From Solicoccozyma terricola (Eukaryota > Basidiomycota > Tremellomycetes > Filobasidiales > Piskurozymaceae), in assembly GCA_001600875.1 (NCBI GenBank), contig BCLD01000001.1, positions 81,448-145,447 of the forward strand: a stretch of DNA of 64,000 bases, read 5' to 3'. Both the position numbers and the translations under genes were made by a program. Shown here piece after piece: positions 47,646 through 60,023 of the stretch. Under the pieces are notes generated by a model. It saw only the letters and a list, made by a program, of their open reading frames with translations, had not been told where the DNA came from and did not search any database. Numbering within the stretch: position 1 is the stretch's first letter; every line of letters begins with the position of its first letter.

Positions 47646-50600
47646 ATGAGTTTCGTATTCAAGCGTGATGGTAGACGAGAACGCGTTGCATTCGACAAGA
47701 TTGTAAGTCCATCAAGCCAGAAGGGGGTTTTTGTCTTGGGAATGGTATCGATTTAAAGCCTTTCCACTAACGGGGGAATCGCGTCCTTTCTCTTTTCACC
47801 CATCCACCCTCTTCTAACACCTCCCGCTCCCCCCCCTCCCCCTCCCCCCACCCACAAATCACCCTTCGTCTCGATCGTAATCATTCACTACTTTAGACCG
47901 CACGTATCAACAAGCTCTCATATGGTCTCGATGCTAATTGGGTTGAACCTATCGAGTACGTGTCTGTGAGATGTGTACCAATTCTATCATCTCGGAGGCG
48001 CTAACCAGAAAAATAAAAAAACTCCTTGCACGTTCATAGAATCAGTAAGTTATTAGCTCATTTTGGACATTTGAACGCCCGATCGATGAAGTCGTTCGGC
48101 GTCGGAAAAGAAGAAGAAAGGAAAAAAAGAGAAAGAGGGAAAAAAAAACTGACATCTTCCCTTCTTCTTATTCTTCCTCGTTTTTTTCTCTTTTTTCCTT
48201 TTTTTTCTTTCTTTTCTTTTTCAATGGTGCCTCTCAACAGCCAAAAAGGTTGCTGCTGGTGTTCACACCGTGAGTTTGCCGCCGATTACATCCACATATT
48301 CCCCAACTTTTTGATCTCCATTAAACCTAACACATAATTCTGATATCGCAGGGTGTCACCACCGTCGAACTCGACGTAAGTTCTCTCACCGCCTCTCCAC
48401 CGCGCCCCAACCACCACACACCGCTCTTTTCCTAACAATCTCCCTCCCTCTCTCCCGTACCCTCCCTAACAGAACCTCGCAGCCGAAACAGCAGCATACT
48501 TGACGACCAAACATCCAGATTATGCAATTTTAGCAGCTCGAATCGCCATTTCAAACTTGCACAAGGAGACTAAAAAAGTGTTTAGTGAGGTTGTTTCTGA
48601 TTTGTATTCGTGGGGTGAGTTTTTGGATTTTTTTTTTTTTTTTTCCGTTAGAATTGTGGAAGATGTTGGAAATCCGAGGGAGAGGAGTAACGCTAATGTA
48701 TTTGTCGGTCCGCGTTTTTTTCCGCTTCTTCTCTGTTTTTTTAGTCAACCCAAAGACTGGAAAAGTCGCTCCTATGATATCCAAGGATACTTACGAGGCT
48801 GTCATGGAGAACAAGGAGATTTTGGATAGCGCTATCATTTATGATCGGGATTTCCAGTACAACTACGTGAGTCCCTGAGTCTGATGGGGCCCGGGGTTCC
48901 TTCTCTTTTGGTGTTGGATTCGGATGGACGCATGCTTACACACGCTCCCCCCTTCCTACAGTTTGGTTTCAAAACCCTCGAGCGATCTTATCTCCTTCGA
49001 ATCGATGGGAAAATCGCAGAAAGACCTCAACATATGATCATGCGTGTAGCTGTTGGTATTCATGGGAGGAACGTTGAGAGGATCTTGGAGACGTACAATT
49101 TGATGAGCGAAAGGTACTTTACACATGCTAGTCCAACGGTGAGAACTCAAATATTCTTTTCTCTCTCTCATTTCTACCTGATCGGGAGTCATGATAAGAA
49201 ACAAATTCTGGATGCTGATGCCGCTTCCCCATCACACAGCTTTTCAACGCGGGTACACCTCACCCACAACTTTCGTCATGTTTCCTCATCGCGATGAAGG
49301 AGGATTCCATCGAAGGTATCTATGATACTCTCAAAACTTGTGCCATGATCTCCAAGACAGCAGGTGGTATCGGTCTCAACATTCACAACATTCGTGCCAA
49401 GGGTTCTTACATCGCTGGTACAAACGGGTACTCGAACGGTATCGTTCCTATGCTTCGAGCTTACGACGCAACCGCTCGATACGTCGATCAAGGTGGTAAC
49501 AAGCGACCAGGTGCTTTTGCCATTTACCTCGAGCCATGGCACGCCGACGTTTTCGACTTTATCGATCTACGAAAAAATCACGGTAAAGAAGAAGTTCGAG
49601 CTCGTGATTTATTCTACGCGTTGTGGATCCCGGATCTTTTCATGCGTCGTGTAGAAGAGGATGGAGAGTGGGCTTTGATGTGTCCACATGAGTGTCCTGG
49701 ATTAGCCGATTGTCATGGAAAGGCTTTCGATGAACTATACGAGTCATACGAGAGGCAGGGCAAGTACAGGAAGATGATCAAAGCGCAAAAACTATGGTAC
49801 GCTATTCTCGAAGCACAGACTGAGACTGGTGGTCCATTCATGCTTTACAAAGATGCTGCGAATGGTGCGTTGACGGAGATGAGCGATTTGGCAACGCCAA
49901 GTTCCCCCCCCCCCCCCTCCCCTCATAGCTGACGTTTATCCTTCGTTATTCCCAATTCCAGCCAAGTCCAACCAACAGAACCTCGGAACGATCAAGTCTT
50001 CCAACTTGTGTACCGAGATCATCGAGTTCTCTGCTCCGGATGAGGTCGCCGTTTGCAACTTGGCTTCGCTCGCCCTACCCGCATTCATCACGAACGGCGA
50101 GTACGACTTCCAGAAGTTGCATGACGTTACCAAGGTCGTCACCAAGAACTTGAACAAGGTCATCGACGTCAACTACTACCCCGTTCCGGAAGCCCGCAAC
50201 TCGAACATGCGTCATCGACCCGTTGGTCTCGGCGTTCAAGGTCTCGCCGATGCATTCATGGCTCTCCGTATGCCATTCGATGGCCCTCAGGCCCGGGAAC
50301 TCAACCTCAAGATCTTTGAGACCATTTACCACGCAGCTCTTGAATCTTCTTGCGAGCTTGCTGAGATTGAGGGTCACTACCTGACTTACCCAGGATCTCC
50401 TGCCAGCGAGGGCAGGCTGCAATTCGACCTGTGGGGTATTACCCCGACCTCACTCTGGGACTGGTCGACTCTCAAGGCCAACATCGCCAAACACGGTCTG
50501 AGAAACTCCCTCCTGGTCGCGCCGATGCCTACCGCGTCGACGTCTCAGATCCTGGGATGGAATGAGTGCTTCGAGCCTTACACCAGCAACATCTATACTC

Positions 50601-51447
50601 GTCGTGTGCTCGCTGGAGAGTTCCAAGTCGTTTGCCCATGGTTGTTGCGTGACCTTGTCAACCTCGGTCTTTGGAACGATGAGATGAAGAACAGGATCAT
50701 CGCACATGGTGGTTCCATTCAGAACATCCCGGGAATGCCGCAAGAGTTGAAGTGAGTGCGAGAGAGCGTTGCTTGATTGTTATGGATTCGGTCACTAATC
50801 TTTCCTCTTCCCTCGATAGGGCTATTTACAAGACGGTCTGGGAGATCAGCCAGAAGGCCATCATCGACCTCGCTGCCGACCGTGGTGCCTTTATCGACCA
50901 GTCCCAATCGCTCAACATCCACTTGACCAATCCATCTCCAGGTCAACTCACCTCGATGCACTTCTACGGTTGGAAGAAGGGACTCAAAACCGGCATGTAC
51001 TATCTCCGAACTCGACCAGCTGTCAACGCCATCCAGTTCACTGTCGACGCCTCAGTCATCAAGGAGGCCAAGGCTGCCCAGAAGGCAGCCATCGCTCCGT
51101 CGACGCCCCGACCCATCGTTTCCCCTTCCCCTACCTCAATCGCACCCCAGATGGCCAAGCTCGCCGTCACCGAGAACAGCATGTCTCCGGCCCCATCGCC
51201 TACTCCATCGCACTACGAGCCGTTGACTCCGTCACGCAATAGTCCCTCACCACCTTCTGACAACGAGGAAATCACGTACGAGGAGGCTAAGCGCCGTCAG
51301 GAAGAGCGTGCGCTCGCCGCGTTGCAGTGCAGTATCGATAACAAGGATGGTGAGTTGTTGTGGACGTCCAGACGTGCTGTATAAAGCCCAAGTCCACTGA
51401 TCGCATGTACGCGCGTCGCTTTAGCCTGCCTCATGTGCTCTGGATGA
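47646..51447 (+). CDS. RNR1: Ribonucleotide reductase large subunit
   Basis: Exons: 47646-47702, 47897-47955, 48040-48044, 48241-48269, 48352-48375, 48473-48614, 48745-48866, 48962-49138, 49240-49864, 49962-50751, 50820-51349, 51425-51447; 860 aa. Class I RNR makes deoxyribonucleotides from NDPs. The N-terminal ATP cone ([17 protein letters not shown]) carries the activity site. [20 protein letters not shown] holds the first active-site Cys, and [22 protein letters not shown] holds the N-x-C-x-E catalytic loop and the partner Cys. The shuttle cysteines close the protein in CLMCSG, coded by the last 23-nt exon. Before them is a Pro/Ser-rich linker. Exon 3 is only 5 nt; it is needed to give EITKKV, which is conserved. 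An intron at 49865-49961 holds a 14-nt C tract. Confidence 0.97.
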
Positions 51448-51743
51448 GATATCGAGCAACGTCGCGTCTCTGCATTTCCCCTCAACTCTCTCTTTGGTTA
51501 TCTGCTGCTGTGCCTTCATCTGTGTCTGTATTATATTTCCTGGCGCACAGCTACATTGACTGCTGGACATTCTTGTAACCCGATTTACTCGATCTAGATT
51601 CATTTCAGGTGACCACGTGCGGTGCCCCGCTTAGTCACTTGCCCAGATGCTGCCGATGGTTGGTCATACGCGGATCATTCTTTGGACAAGTGCTCAAATC
51701 GACCTTCCCAGTTTCAGCATACACCCAATACGTGGCTGCCACC

Positions 51744-52308
51744 ATGTCTGCTTCAACTCGCCTCGCTATCATGATCGACGACAAGATCTTGTGCTCTTCG
51801 TCTGAAAGCGATCTCACTAAAGTGGAGGGCAGTGGGTATTCGGACTACATGACCTGAAGTACCAATCACGTCCACTGAGGGGCTTTTTACGGTCCATGAC
51901 AGACTGGTATTTCCCAGATATGGACCTTCGAGACCGCGCCAGGTTCATACAGAGTGACACGCATACCACTTGTCCATGGAAGGGTGAGGACCTCGGCAAC
52001 TTGTCACAGACCCAAGCGATGGCTCATCATCTTTATCTGCCCATGGCATGTTTGCAACGACAGGAGTAGCATCGTACTACAGCTACAAGAAGGATAACGG
52101 AGAGGTCCTCAAGGATATTGCTTGGTGATTCACCTTGTTGGCATCAAGAAAATCCTGAACTTTGGGCTGATTTAGGGTCTCTTTTGCGATCAGGTACTAC
52201 CCTACCCCCAAGAAGGGAGCCGAACAAGTCGAAGATCGAGTTGCCTTCTATGTTGGGAAGCATGGTATCAAGGTGCAAAGTCCTCCAATCGATGCGGTGG
52301 ACGCCTGA
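51744..52308 (+). CDS. DUF427 (NTP-transferase-associated type) small protein
   Basis: Four exons, 51744-51831, 51903-51983, 52064-52124, 52194-52308, encode 114 aa. The DUF427 pattern is clear once spliced: KVEGNWYFPDMDL, THTTCPWKGVASYYSY, IAWYYPTPKKGAEQVEDRVA, FYVGK. DUF427 proteins are small beta-rich proteins of unknown role found in bacteria and fungi. All three junctions were fixed by the family pattern and keep frame. It lies about 300 bases after RNR1 in the same direction. A 184-codon antisense frame overlaps it and is rejected. Confidence 0.88.
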
Positions 52309-53912
52309 GGAGATGTGGACCCGAAACTCGAAAGAATCCATTGTCGGAAATTGAACAGAAGTCGTGTAAATCTCGTGGTAACTCTCCGGCTTCCCCGGTG
52401 TGATTCGAAATGAATCAGCATTTATTGTCAGCGTGGGCTGTGACTCTCCCAATTGTGCCAAACCAAACCACAGCGCGCAAGTGTGGCTGGGACATGCATG
52501 CAACACTGAAAGTATCATTTCGCGTTGAACGGCCGTTCTATGAATAAACGGGAACATGGATGGGCAAGATTGCGGATCGCATGCTAACCATGTAGTTGTG
52601 TTGACTGGCTGCGGATCTCCACGGTCCGTCATGGATCTCGGATCTGAAATGAACTGCTGACCGGAAGCTTTCGGAACGACTAGCTTGAATGGACGCATGT
52701 CAGTCAGGTCAGCAGGTCAGCAGGGCAGTCATGCTGCTGTCATGCCACTCAGTTCTCCCGAAAGCCAGAGCTCTAACCGCTGGCTGGCTGGAATTGCGTC
52801 GATTGAGCGCGTACTATAACGCGCTAAAAGAGCAGCCGAGATCCGAACTTTGACCTGATTCTAGATGGAAAAGCGATGGTAAGCACCCGCCGGAATCGCC
52901 TAGGCTTATCAAGCATCCCCGCACGACAAACCTTCTTGCGCCCTTGAACTCTGAACCCTGAGCAGCGAAGGGGTTCACAAGATTAGGCGGTTCTAGGCTT
53001 TTGCGGAAATAGGCTTGCTCTTGGCTTGGTATTTCGAAATAGCATCCTGGGACGTGCGTACGCCCCCTTCTTAAGGAGCCATCCCCGCAGCCCAATTGAT
53101 TTTCATATTCCACATTGGGGCAAAGGCCCAGACTTGTCCTGTGTCCTGAGTCCTGTACCCTGTATCATGTATCCTGTATCCTGTATCCTGTGCGGGGGAC
53201 AGCTGATTCGGTGTTTCGCTCCGTTGGCCCCGGGGAGAATTGGGGAACAGATACAACTGAATTAATGACCTCCAACGACAACCTGCGCCGGAATTAGGCG
53301 GTTTGCAATCATGCTCACCTCACTCAACGTGGCAACTAGTCGTTGCTTTCGAAACCTGTTCTGTTAACAGGTCCGTTAGCAAGTCTACACCGTCTCGGCT
53401 TGCCTTTACCTTATTCGGACCAACACCTCCAGGAGCAAGACAGCACCAACTCTTCCAATTACGTAGATTCCCGCCCCAGGCACACAGTAGTTCAATCTAG
53501 GTCAGGCTAAAGTTGTTCCACAACCGTCCTTCGTTATCCTGCCTTGCATTGAAAAGCACGGGAAGAGGCCTGGGAGATTTCATACCGAGGATAAGACTCC
53601 GGTTCCTGCCACTGCTTCCACTCGTCTTAGAGACCAGAACGGCATTTCACAATACAAAAGCCAACTGAAGCAGCAGGGATTACAATCTCTGCCCAATCAG
53701 TAGAACAAACCGACGTTGCGTTACAACATGTGAGTGCGATTTCCATGGCATACCTTCTCCATGTCTTTGCAGCTATGGGTTTGAAAGACTACGATAGCAC
53801 GTTCGTCAACCTCGCCACCATCACCAAAGCCTTTCTCTCCTTGACCCACCAATGACCGTTCGTTGTCTTTATGTTGAATCAACTGACAATCGCCTTGCTT
53901 TGCTACTTTTAG
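52309..53912. other. Intergenic with heptamer repeat; probable 5' UTR intron of the HMG gene
   Basis: About 1.6 kb. A donor (ACAACAT|GTGAGTGCG, near 53730) and an acceptor (GCTACTTTTAG ending at 53912) suggest an intron in the 5' UTR of the HMG-box gene. A TCCTGTA repeat is listed separately. No protein gene recognised. Confidence 0.5.
53137..53192 (+). repeat. TCCTGTA-type heptamer minisatellite, 8 units
   Basis: Eight 7-nt units, from TCCTGTG through TCCTGTA variants to TCCTGTG, in an otherwise featureless intergenic region. Confidence 0.9.
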
Positions 53913-56327
53913 ATGTATCACTATCTCACCCCACCTATACAATCCTCACCTACCGAGTCAAGCCAACACTCACCTCATCATCACTACGCTCTCCCTTCCC
54001 TGTCCTCTTCATCCTTCCCCTTTCCACAAGCCGGAAAGATGGATCCACCCATCTCTACCTCGTACCGCGGAGACTCGAGTGGCTATTCACCAGGTATCCG
54101 TCTGACGCCACTCACGATTGAAGAGAGACGTTTACCCAACGAAGCCCTCGAGCTGAACGACTACGATCGTGGTCATGTCCGTAGCTACGAAGGCGACGGC
54201 AGGAATTATCACAGTAGGGTGGCGAGGGAGTATGTTGTCGGCGAGGGATATCGCGAGAGAACTCAGAGTCCGAAGAGAGAGTCGCTTGTGAATTTGACTG
54301 GACCGAGACGGCCTTGGACCGACGTCAAGGCGGATTTGGATTCTACTCGAGCACCCATTCACACCATTTCACCTCCACAGTCGGTGAATGAGTCGGTACT
54401 TGGATTGAAGCAAGATCAACTTCCAAATTCCAAGAGGCGAATGGAAAGGTCAAGGAGTGGCACGCCGCTAACTACCCTCGATCTTTCGCTGGCTAAGAAT
54501 GAGGGAACTTTGGGCAGACGACCGTACTCACATGCAGACGCAGAAGAAGCTGGTAAGTACGTCGTGAGTAGCCCAACAGGGATTGGAAGCTCATCAGACG
54601 AAATTACTCTGACAGACTTCAAGACTCATTCTAGCATTCGTGGCGTTGATTGCCATCACTTGTCAAAGCCCAGAAGTCCAACGTTTGGTCCGTACGAAGC
54701 TTCTCTGTCCTCGCGACGGTATTCGAATGCCAGCATGATCTCTCCATACTCGGTTGCATCTAATTACGATGTGCCCGGTATTGAAACACAAGTTCGAGTT
54801 CAGGCTTCTATTGGAGATCCTTCAACTCATCACAATCCAGACAGTCCGTTTTCAATTTATCAAGACGGGTTGACGCGTGATCGAAACATCCTTGAACGCC
54901 AACTGAACGGACGTGATGAGGAATCACAAGAGTACGACATGCTGCGATCAAGGGAGAGCTTGGGATTGGATCGAAATGATGTGCAGGCTGCTGAGATGTT
55001 GGCCAATCTCGATCGTGGTCACTCGTCCAAGAAGAGGAGGACGAGTTCAGATGAGGATCAGGCAACGATGCAGCCGGCCGCTTCAACGGTCAGAATTGGA
55101 ATTGATGGTGGGCAGGCATCACCAAAAGTGAAAAGCAAAGCAAAGGACGGTGAGATCGTGTGAACCTTTCCGACCTATGACACCTTACTGATGTGCTGGT
55201 CTATTGCAGGAACAAAACGCGCCAATAGCACGCCGAAGAATCGCTTGCCACTGCCTCCTGATCCTCGACTACTCCCTTACAATCACGAGCAAGCTGTCAA
55301 GGACCTCTCGAACGATGTTTTTCTGGCGGGATTGCTCGCTCAAGAGAAGAGGGTAAAGGACGATAAACCAAGGAGGCCGATGAACTGTGAGTGGAGGAAG
55401 GTAGATGGCTAGGGTTCGGCAAGAAGACTGGCGACTGACACTTATATTACAGCTTGGATGATCTACACCAAGTACCGAAGAAGGAAGCTTCGTGAAGGCA
55501 ACTGCGAGCTCAAGACTGGCGAGGCTAGTACTCGACTCGCCAACGAGTGGCATTTCGTACTGCAGCCTGTTAGTCCGCTAGCATGTCTGGTATGCTTACA
55601 GTCACCAATGCTCACGCCTTTCCTTTTTTTTCCCTTCTTGCAGCACGAACAAGCTCTCTGGGAAGGCCTCTACCTCAGACTTCGAGCTGCATTCGATGCA
55701 AAACACCCCGACTACATCTTTACTCGTTCCGCCAACGGTACAAAGAAGAAGGGAACTCGAGGTGGGAAGAAGCATGAGACCGCTGTCGCCTCCGACTCTG
55801 CGTCGGCCTCGCCGACATCGTCCAAGGCTTCGCTTACCACTTCCCCTGTTTTTCAAGTATTTACTCGACCAGCTCCCAATCTGCTCGAGGAGGAAGACGA
55901 GGAGGACGAGCTCGAGGAAGCACGACCGGCCGAATCTCCAAGACCCCAGGTCACGCTTCCCAGGTTCATACCTCGGAACGATAGGCTCCGTGCTGTTGCG
56001 CCCGCAGCAACCATCGACCTTCCGCGGCCTCGCGTACCTCAGCACTGGCCTGCCTTCATGCCCCGAGTACCAGCACTCGAGCTCTTCTCCCCAAGCTCCA
56101 ACCCACACACCACAATCGGCACTCCACATCACGGTCGTTCCATCAACAACACCGGAGGTCGGTGCGCCGAGTGCAGGAACCGAGATGAGAAACACGATCT
56201 GATCTGTATCTCCACGGGAACCTGTTCATGTGGACCTGAACCTCACAAGGAGTGTTCTGCGTCTGCTCGAATAATCTCGCCTGTGCATGTCGGATCGAAG
56301 GAAAGGGACTACTTCCAGCGAGCTTGA
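53913..56327 (+). CDS. HMG-box transcription factor
   Basis: Exons: 53913-55149, 55210-55386, 55453-55568, 55644-56327; 737 aa (695 from the ATG at 54039). The first ~420 residues are disordered. The HMG box spans exons 2-4: KPRRPMNSWMIYTKYRRRKL, then GEASTRLANEWHFVLQPHEQ and ALWEGLYLRLRAAFDAKHPD, ending YIFTR. RPMN-x-[WF]-M/I-x-Y and the final HPDY are typical of sequence-specific (MATA/SOX-type) boxes. A basic lobe (KKKGTRGGKK) follows. The C terminus has a Cys-rich patch (CAECRNRDEKHDLIC, CSC, C). Related basidiomycete factors include the pheromone-response regulator Mat2, but I cannot show orthology. A 5' UTR intron is likely just before the first ATG. Confidence 0.85.
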
Positions 56328-56556
56328 CGAGGGGTTCTTTCTCCATTTTGCGGTTGACAGATTGTATTGCGCTACCACTAGTTGTAACTTGAAAACGAGC
56401 ACAAAAGTGTCTCGAGATTTCTATGTCTGCGTCTGCTCTTAGTTGCTTCATGGATGGGATGTGTTTCAATGCTCATTTGCGCCACCTCACGGCGTCCCCG
56501 TGTATGTATTACAACTTTTGTTTTTGCCTCTCCCTGTTCACTTCAGAACGCTTAAC
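56328..56556. other. Convergent 3' spacer
   Basis: 229 bases between the HMG gene and the hydrophilin-like gene; 3' UTRs only are expected. Confidence 0.6.
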
Positions 56557-57301
56557 TTAATAAGCGCCAGTGTTGGCACCACCAACACCTGCACCTCCAA
56601 CGCCTCCTCCGATACCTGCACCACCAACACCACCTGCACCGACGTTTTGCCTGAGCTGTTCAGCCTCCTGCTGCTTGTTGGCACCCTTTTGCTCCTGTTA
56701 TTCACGCAAATCATGGATGCCACGAACGTCAGCGGTGTTCCCTCTTGATGCTATCGAGAAGATATCTCACCATTCCTTTCATGTGCAATATGGAACCGAT
56801 CTTCTCCTGCCTCTCACCGCTCTTCTCGAGCTTGTTGGCTTCCTTGACATCCGCGTGTTCCTCTCGGCGTTCGTGATGGGTCTCACCAGTGGCCTGTGCG
56901 GGAGAACCGTAGAGATGTGTTCTTAGTAAGATGGCTCGGTGTCACCACGGTTCGCCAAGCTGGGACCTCGAACTCACCTGATGCCTGTGGTGCTCATGCT
57001 CGGCAACTCCAACGCCAGTAGCTCCGACACCAGCAGCTTCAGCACCATGGTGGTGGTGTTGGTGGTGTTCGTGACCTACTCCAGTACCGGTAACACCAGT
57101 GCCAGTGACTCCAGTGCCAGTGACTCCAGTGCCGGTGACTCCAGTGCCGGTGACGCCGGTGTTTGCGTTGTTGTGGTGATGTTGGTGGTGTTGGTGGTGT
57201 TCGTGACCTACTCCAGTACCGGTAACTCCAGTGCCGGTGACTCCAGTGCCAGTGACGCCGGTATTTGTGTTGTTGAATCCAGTGTTGGTGTTGGTGTTCA
57301 T
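56557..57301 (-). CDS. His- and Gly/Thr-rich hydrophilin-like protein
   Basis: Exons: 56978-57301, 56771-56893, 56557-56694; 194 aa. The first exon is built from GVTGTGVTGTG repeats broken twice by histidine clusters (VGHEHHQHHQHHHNN and VGHEHHQHHHHG). The middle exon is charged and helical: HHERREEHADVKEANKLEKS, GERQEKIGSILHMKGM. The last exon starts EQQKGANKQQEAEQLRQN and ends in GVGGAG repeats. No signal peptide or membrane helix is seen. Composition resembles hydrophilins and other stress-protective fungal proteins; the histidines could bind metal. I do not recognise a named family. In DNA the array is a 15-nt minisatellite (about 57077-57155 and 57213-57270). It is convergent with the HMG gene. 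Confidence 0.75.
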
Positions 57302-58254
57302 GATGATTGCTTAGTTGGATTTATTTGATTTGGGATGTCTGGTTTGAAAAGTGGTAACTGAAGAGAACAATGTTTGGAGGAGAGTAGAGGCGGACCAGGT
57401 AGAAGTTCATTATATACTTCTGCTCCCAGCAAACATCGCAAGGACACTGTACTCATACATCTTGAGATGCGTCATACGTCCGTCATAGGTTGGCCATTTC
57501 GAGTTTCATCATCACTGTCATATGACCCCTGATATGACGTTCGAGGTCTTGTTTGTAGGTGAGTGTATATACACCTTGTCGTTCGAGGGGGGTCGCAACT
57601 ATTTTAGTTCCACGACACACCTGTTGGGGTGTGGGTGTGGTGTAGAACGAGACAGGTCATCCAAGGCCCCTGGCATCATCATGCGGTGCGGCGGAGCGTC
57701 ATTATGACGGTTGCCACCGTCAACGATGGGCCCCGCACGTGCAGCCGGCAATCCGCGGTTTCCCGGGCAGGCTTCGCCGACGTGAGACTTTGAGTGTGTT
57801 GCCCCATTTGGGTATAGCCTCCTCCCGATCGCTACCCCTCTGGCTCATCCGTCTGTCTCATCGACGGGCGCAACGATCGTGACATTCACAGCTTGCTCTG
57901 GCAGGCCAACTCCTGCATCCGTGCGGAACGTCGTTGCTGCTCAGCTTTCAGTTGTCACGGTCTTTCTCTGCTCTCTCAACCCCCCCCCCCCAACAGACAT
58001 GATCCAAGAACGCCGGGAGCGGTTGGATCCAACTTTTTTTTTTTTTCCCATTTGTTTGTGCTCTATTTTCCGATGGGGTTCCTCGATGCGGGATGTCCTA
58101 TATAGCTGCGCCACGAGCCAGATCATGAGATGGGACGTTCCCCTTTCTCCAGGCAAAACAAAATCACCTTCGTTCCTTTCTCGGTCCATCGCCCCAACAC
58201 CGCAGCAACTTCTCTATCACGCTGGTATTCCCCCTATTCTAGTCATACTCCATC
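57302..58254. other. Divergent promoter region
   Basis: About 950 bases between the hydrophilin-like gene (leftward) and the fasciclin gene (rightward). Contains a C tract near 57980-57991 and a T run near 58035-58046. No gene recognised. Confidence 0.6.
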
Positions 58255-60023
58255 ATGCGTCTCTCAACCTCGATCGCTACTCTCGCTCTTGGCGCTGTCG
58301 CCGTTTCCGCCCAGGTCAATCAGACCTATGTGATGGGTCTAGAGTCGGCCTTGACTGCTGCGTGAGTGTTATGCCATGTTTGCGGATCTCTGGAAGCCTT
58401 CGTCGGTGATGTGTGTCGTAGTGGGCAATGTATGCCATTTCCTTGGTCCTAGGCTTCCCGATCGACGCGCTGAATCGAAGGAGCACATGCGATCGCATTT
58501 CCATTATACTGACTTGCTCTCACCTTTCCTGGTTTTTCCCTTCGGATTTACTTCCTTTCCGTACTGCGATCTCAACCAAAAATCTACACCAAAATAACCT
58601 CATGCACATGGCTGTCAACCCTGTCTCCACTCCTACAGTAACCTCACCGGTCTGTCCGAATTTGCTGCCCCACTCTTCAACACCACGGAGGGAATGGCCC
58701 TATTCTCCTCCCTACAAGGATCCAACAAGACCATCTTGGCTCCTTCCAACGAGGCGTTTGCAAACATCAACTCCAGCGTAGCTTCCAACAATACTCTCGT
58801 TGCTGATATTCTCTCATACCACATTATCAACTCTTCGGTGACCAAAATCGCCCCAGAGGGACACACTCTTTTCAGGAGTCTCTACAATACTGGAATGCTA
58901 CCTGGCAATGCGTAGGTTGTTGGATGCAGGTCGTTCCCTTTCATCTTTCATTGCAGGCTCATGTCTATCTTTGATTGCGTCCGAACAGCACTCAACCCGT
59001 CGTCTTCTCGAACGGATCATCATCCTCAAACTCCTCATCGAGCAACTCTTCGATGGTCTTGGTCCTTACAGCTACACAGAACGTCACCGTGACTGGCGGT
59101 CCTCTCCAGGCTGGAAACTTGATGATCTACATTATCGACCAGGTGGGTTCCTTTTGAGCATGAATGGGAATCACTTACAGGGAATTGATATGTTTTCTGC
59201 TCACGCACCGGAAAACACCAACAACAGATTCTTGACTTGCCAATGACCTTGAGCGCCGCCGCCGAGACTTTATTCCCTTCGTTGACTGGTTTGATCACCC
59301 AGGCCAACCTCTTGCAGCCTCTCGAGTGAGTGTCTGTCCAGGTCTGGAATGATTCCCCATGTGCGGAAAATCCAGTGTCTCACCTTCCCCCCCTTCTGCC
59401 TACTTGCAGGGCGATCGACGGCGTCACCATCTTTGCTCCCAATGACCTAGCCTTCCAGTCCATCGCCTCCTCTGTTGGAAATCTCACCAACCCCGAGGTT
59501 TTGACCATCCTTGCCAACCACGTCATCAACGGGTCTGTCGCTTACTCTACCCAGTTGGCATCTGCCAACTACACCTCTGCTGCTGGTGAACCATTCAAGT
59601 TCACGACCAATTCGACTGGTACTTTCGTCAGCTCTGGAAACAGTACCGCGAAGATCATTCAAGCTGATATCCCCATTACCAACGGTGTCATTCACGTGAG
59701 TTCTGTCGATCATCTCTGGAGCCGGTCGGTTGTATGCCATCAGATACTAATCTTCCAATCGTTCCTACACACTTCAGCTCATTGACGGCGTTCTTGTCAA
59801 TACCGCTTCCAACAACACCGCCGCTGCTGCCGCCGAGTCTTCCTACTCTATGGCCGCCACCATGACCCCGACTGCTACCAGCGGCGGTGGCGGTGGCCCC
59901 ATCGGCTCGGCCAGCGCTTCTGGCGCTGCCTCTACCAGCAAGTCCGCTGGAGAGCTCACCAAGGCTTCGGGCGCTTTGTTGCCCTTGACCGGTGCTATTG
60001 CTTTCCTCTTCAGCTTGATCTAA
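58255..60023 (+). CDS. Secreted fasciclin (FAS1) protein, probable GPI anchor
   Basis: Exons: 58255-58361, 58639-58911, 58989-59142, 59228-59325, 59410-59695, 59778-60023; 387 aa. A signal peptide (MRLSTSIATLALGAVAVSAQ) is followed by two FAS1 domains: the first with TILAPSNEAFANI and ADILSYHIINSS, the second with VTIFAPNDLAFQSI, VLTILANHVINGS and ITNGVIHLIDGVLV. There are many NxS/T sites. A Ser/Thr/Gly-rich stalk and a hydrophobic C terminus (GALLPLTGAIAFLFSLI) suggest GPI attachment to membrane or wall. FAS1 proteins mediate adhesion in fungi. The first intron is long for this window (277 nt). Confidence 0.93.

Noticed and set aside
47233..47698. Frames running through the N gap on both strands
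   Set aside because: Undetermined bases cannot support a gene; the real RNR1 start is after the gap.
52144..52698. 184-codon intact minus-strand frame with protein-like composition
   Set aside because: About a third of it is antisense to the last exon of the DUF427 gene, whose spliced product matches a known family; the rest lies in its 3' region and has no recognisable motif.
52700..52860. Possible second tRNA (GGTTAGAGC-like motif on the minus strand)
   Set aside because: No T-arm/B box and no matching acceptor stem could be found.
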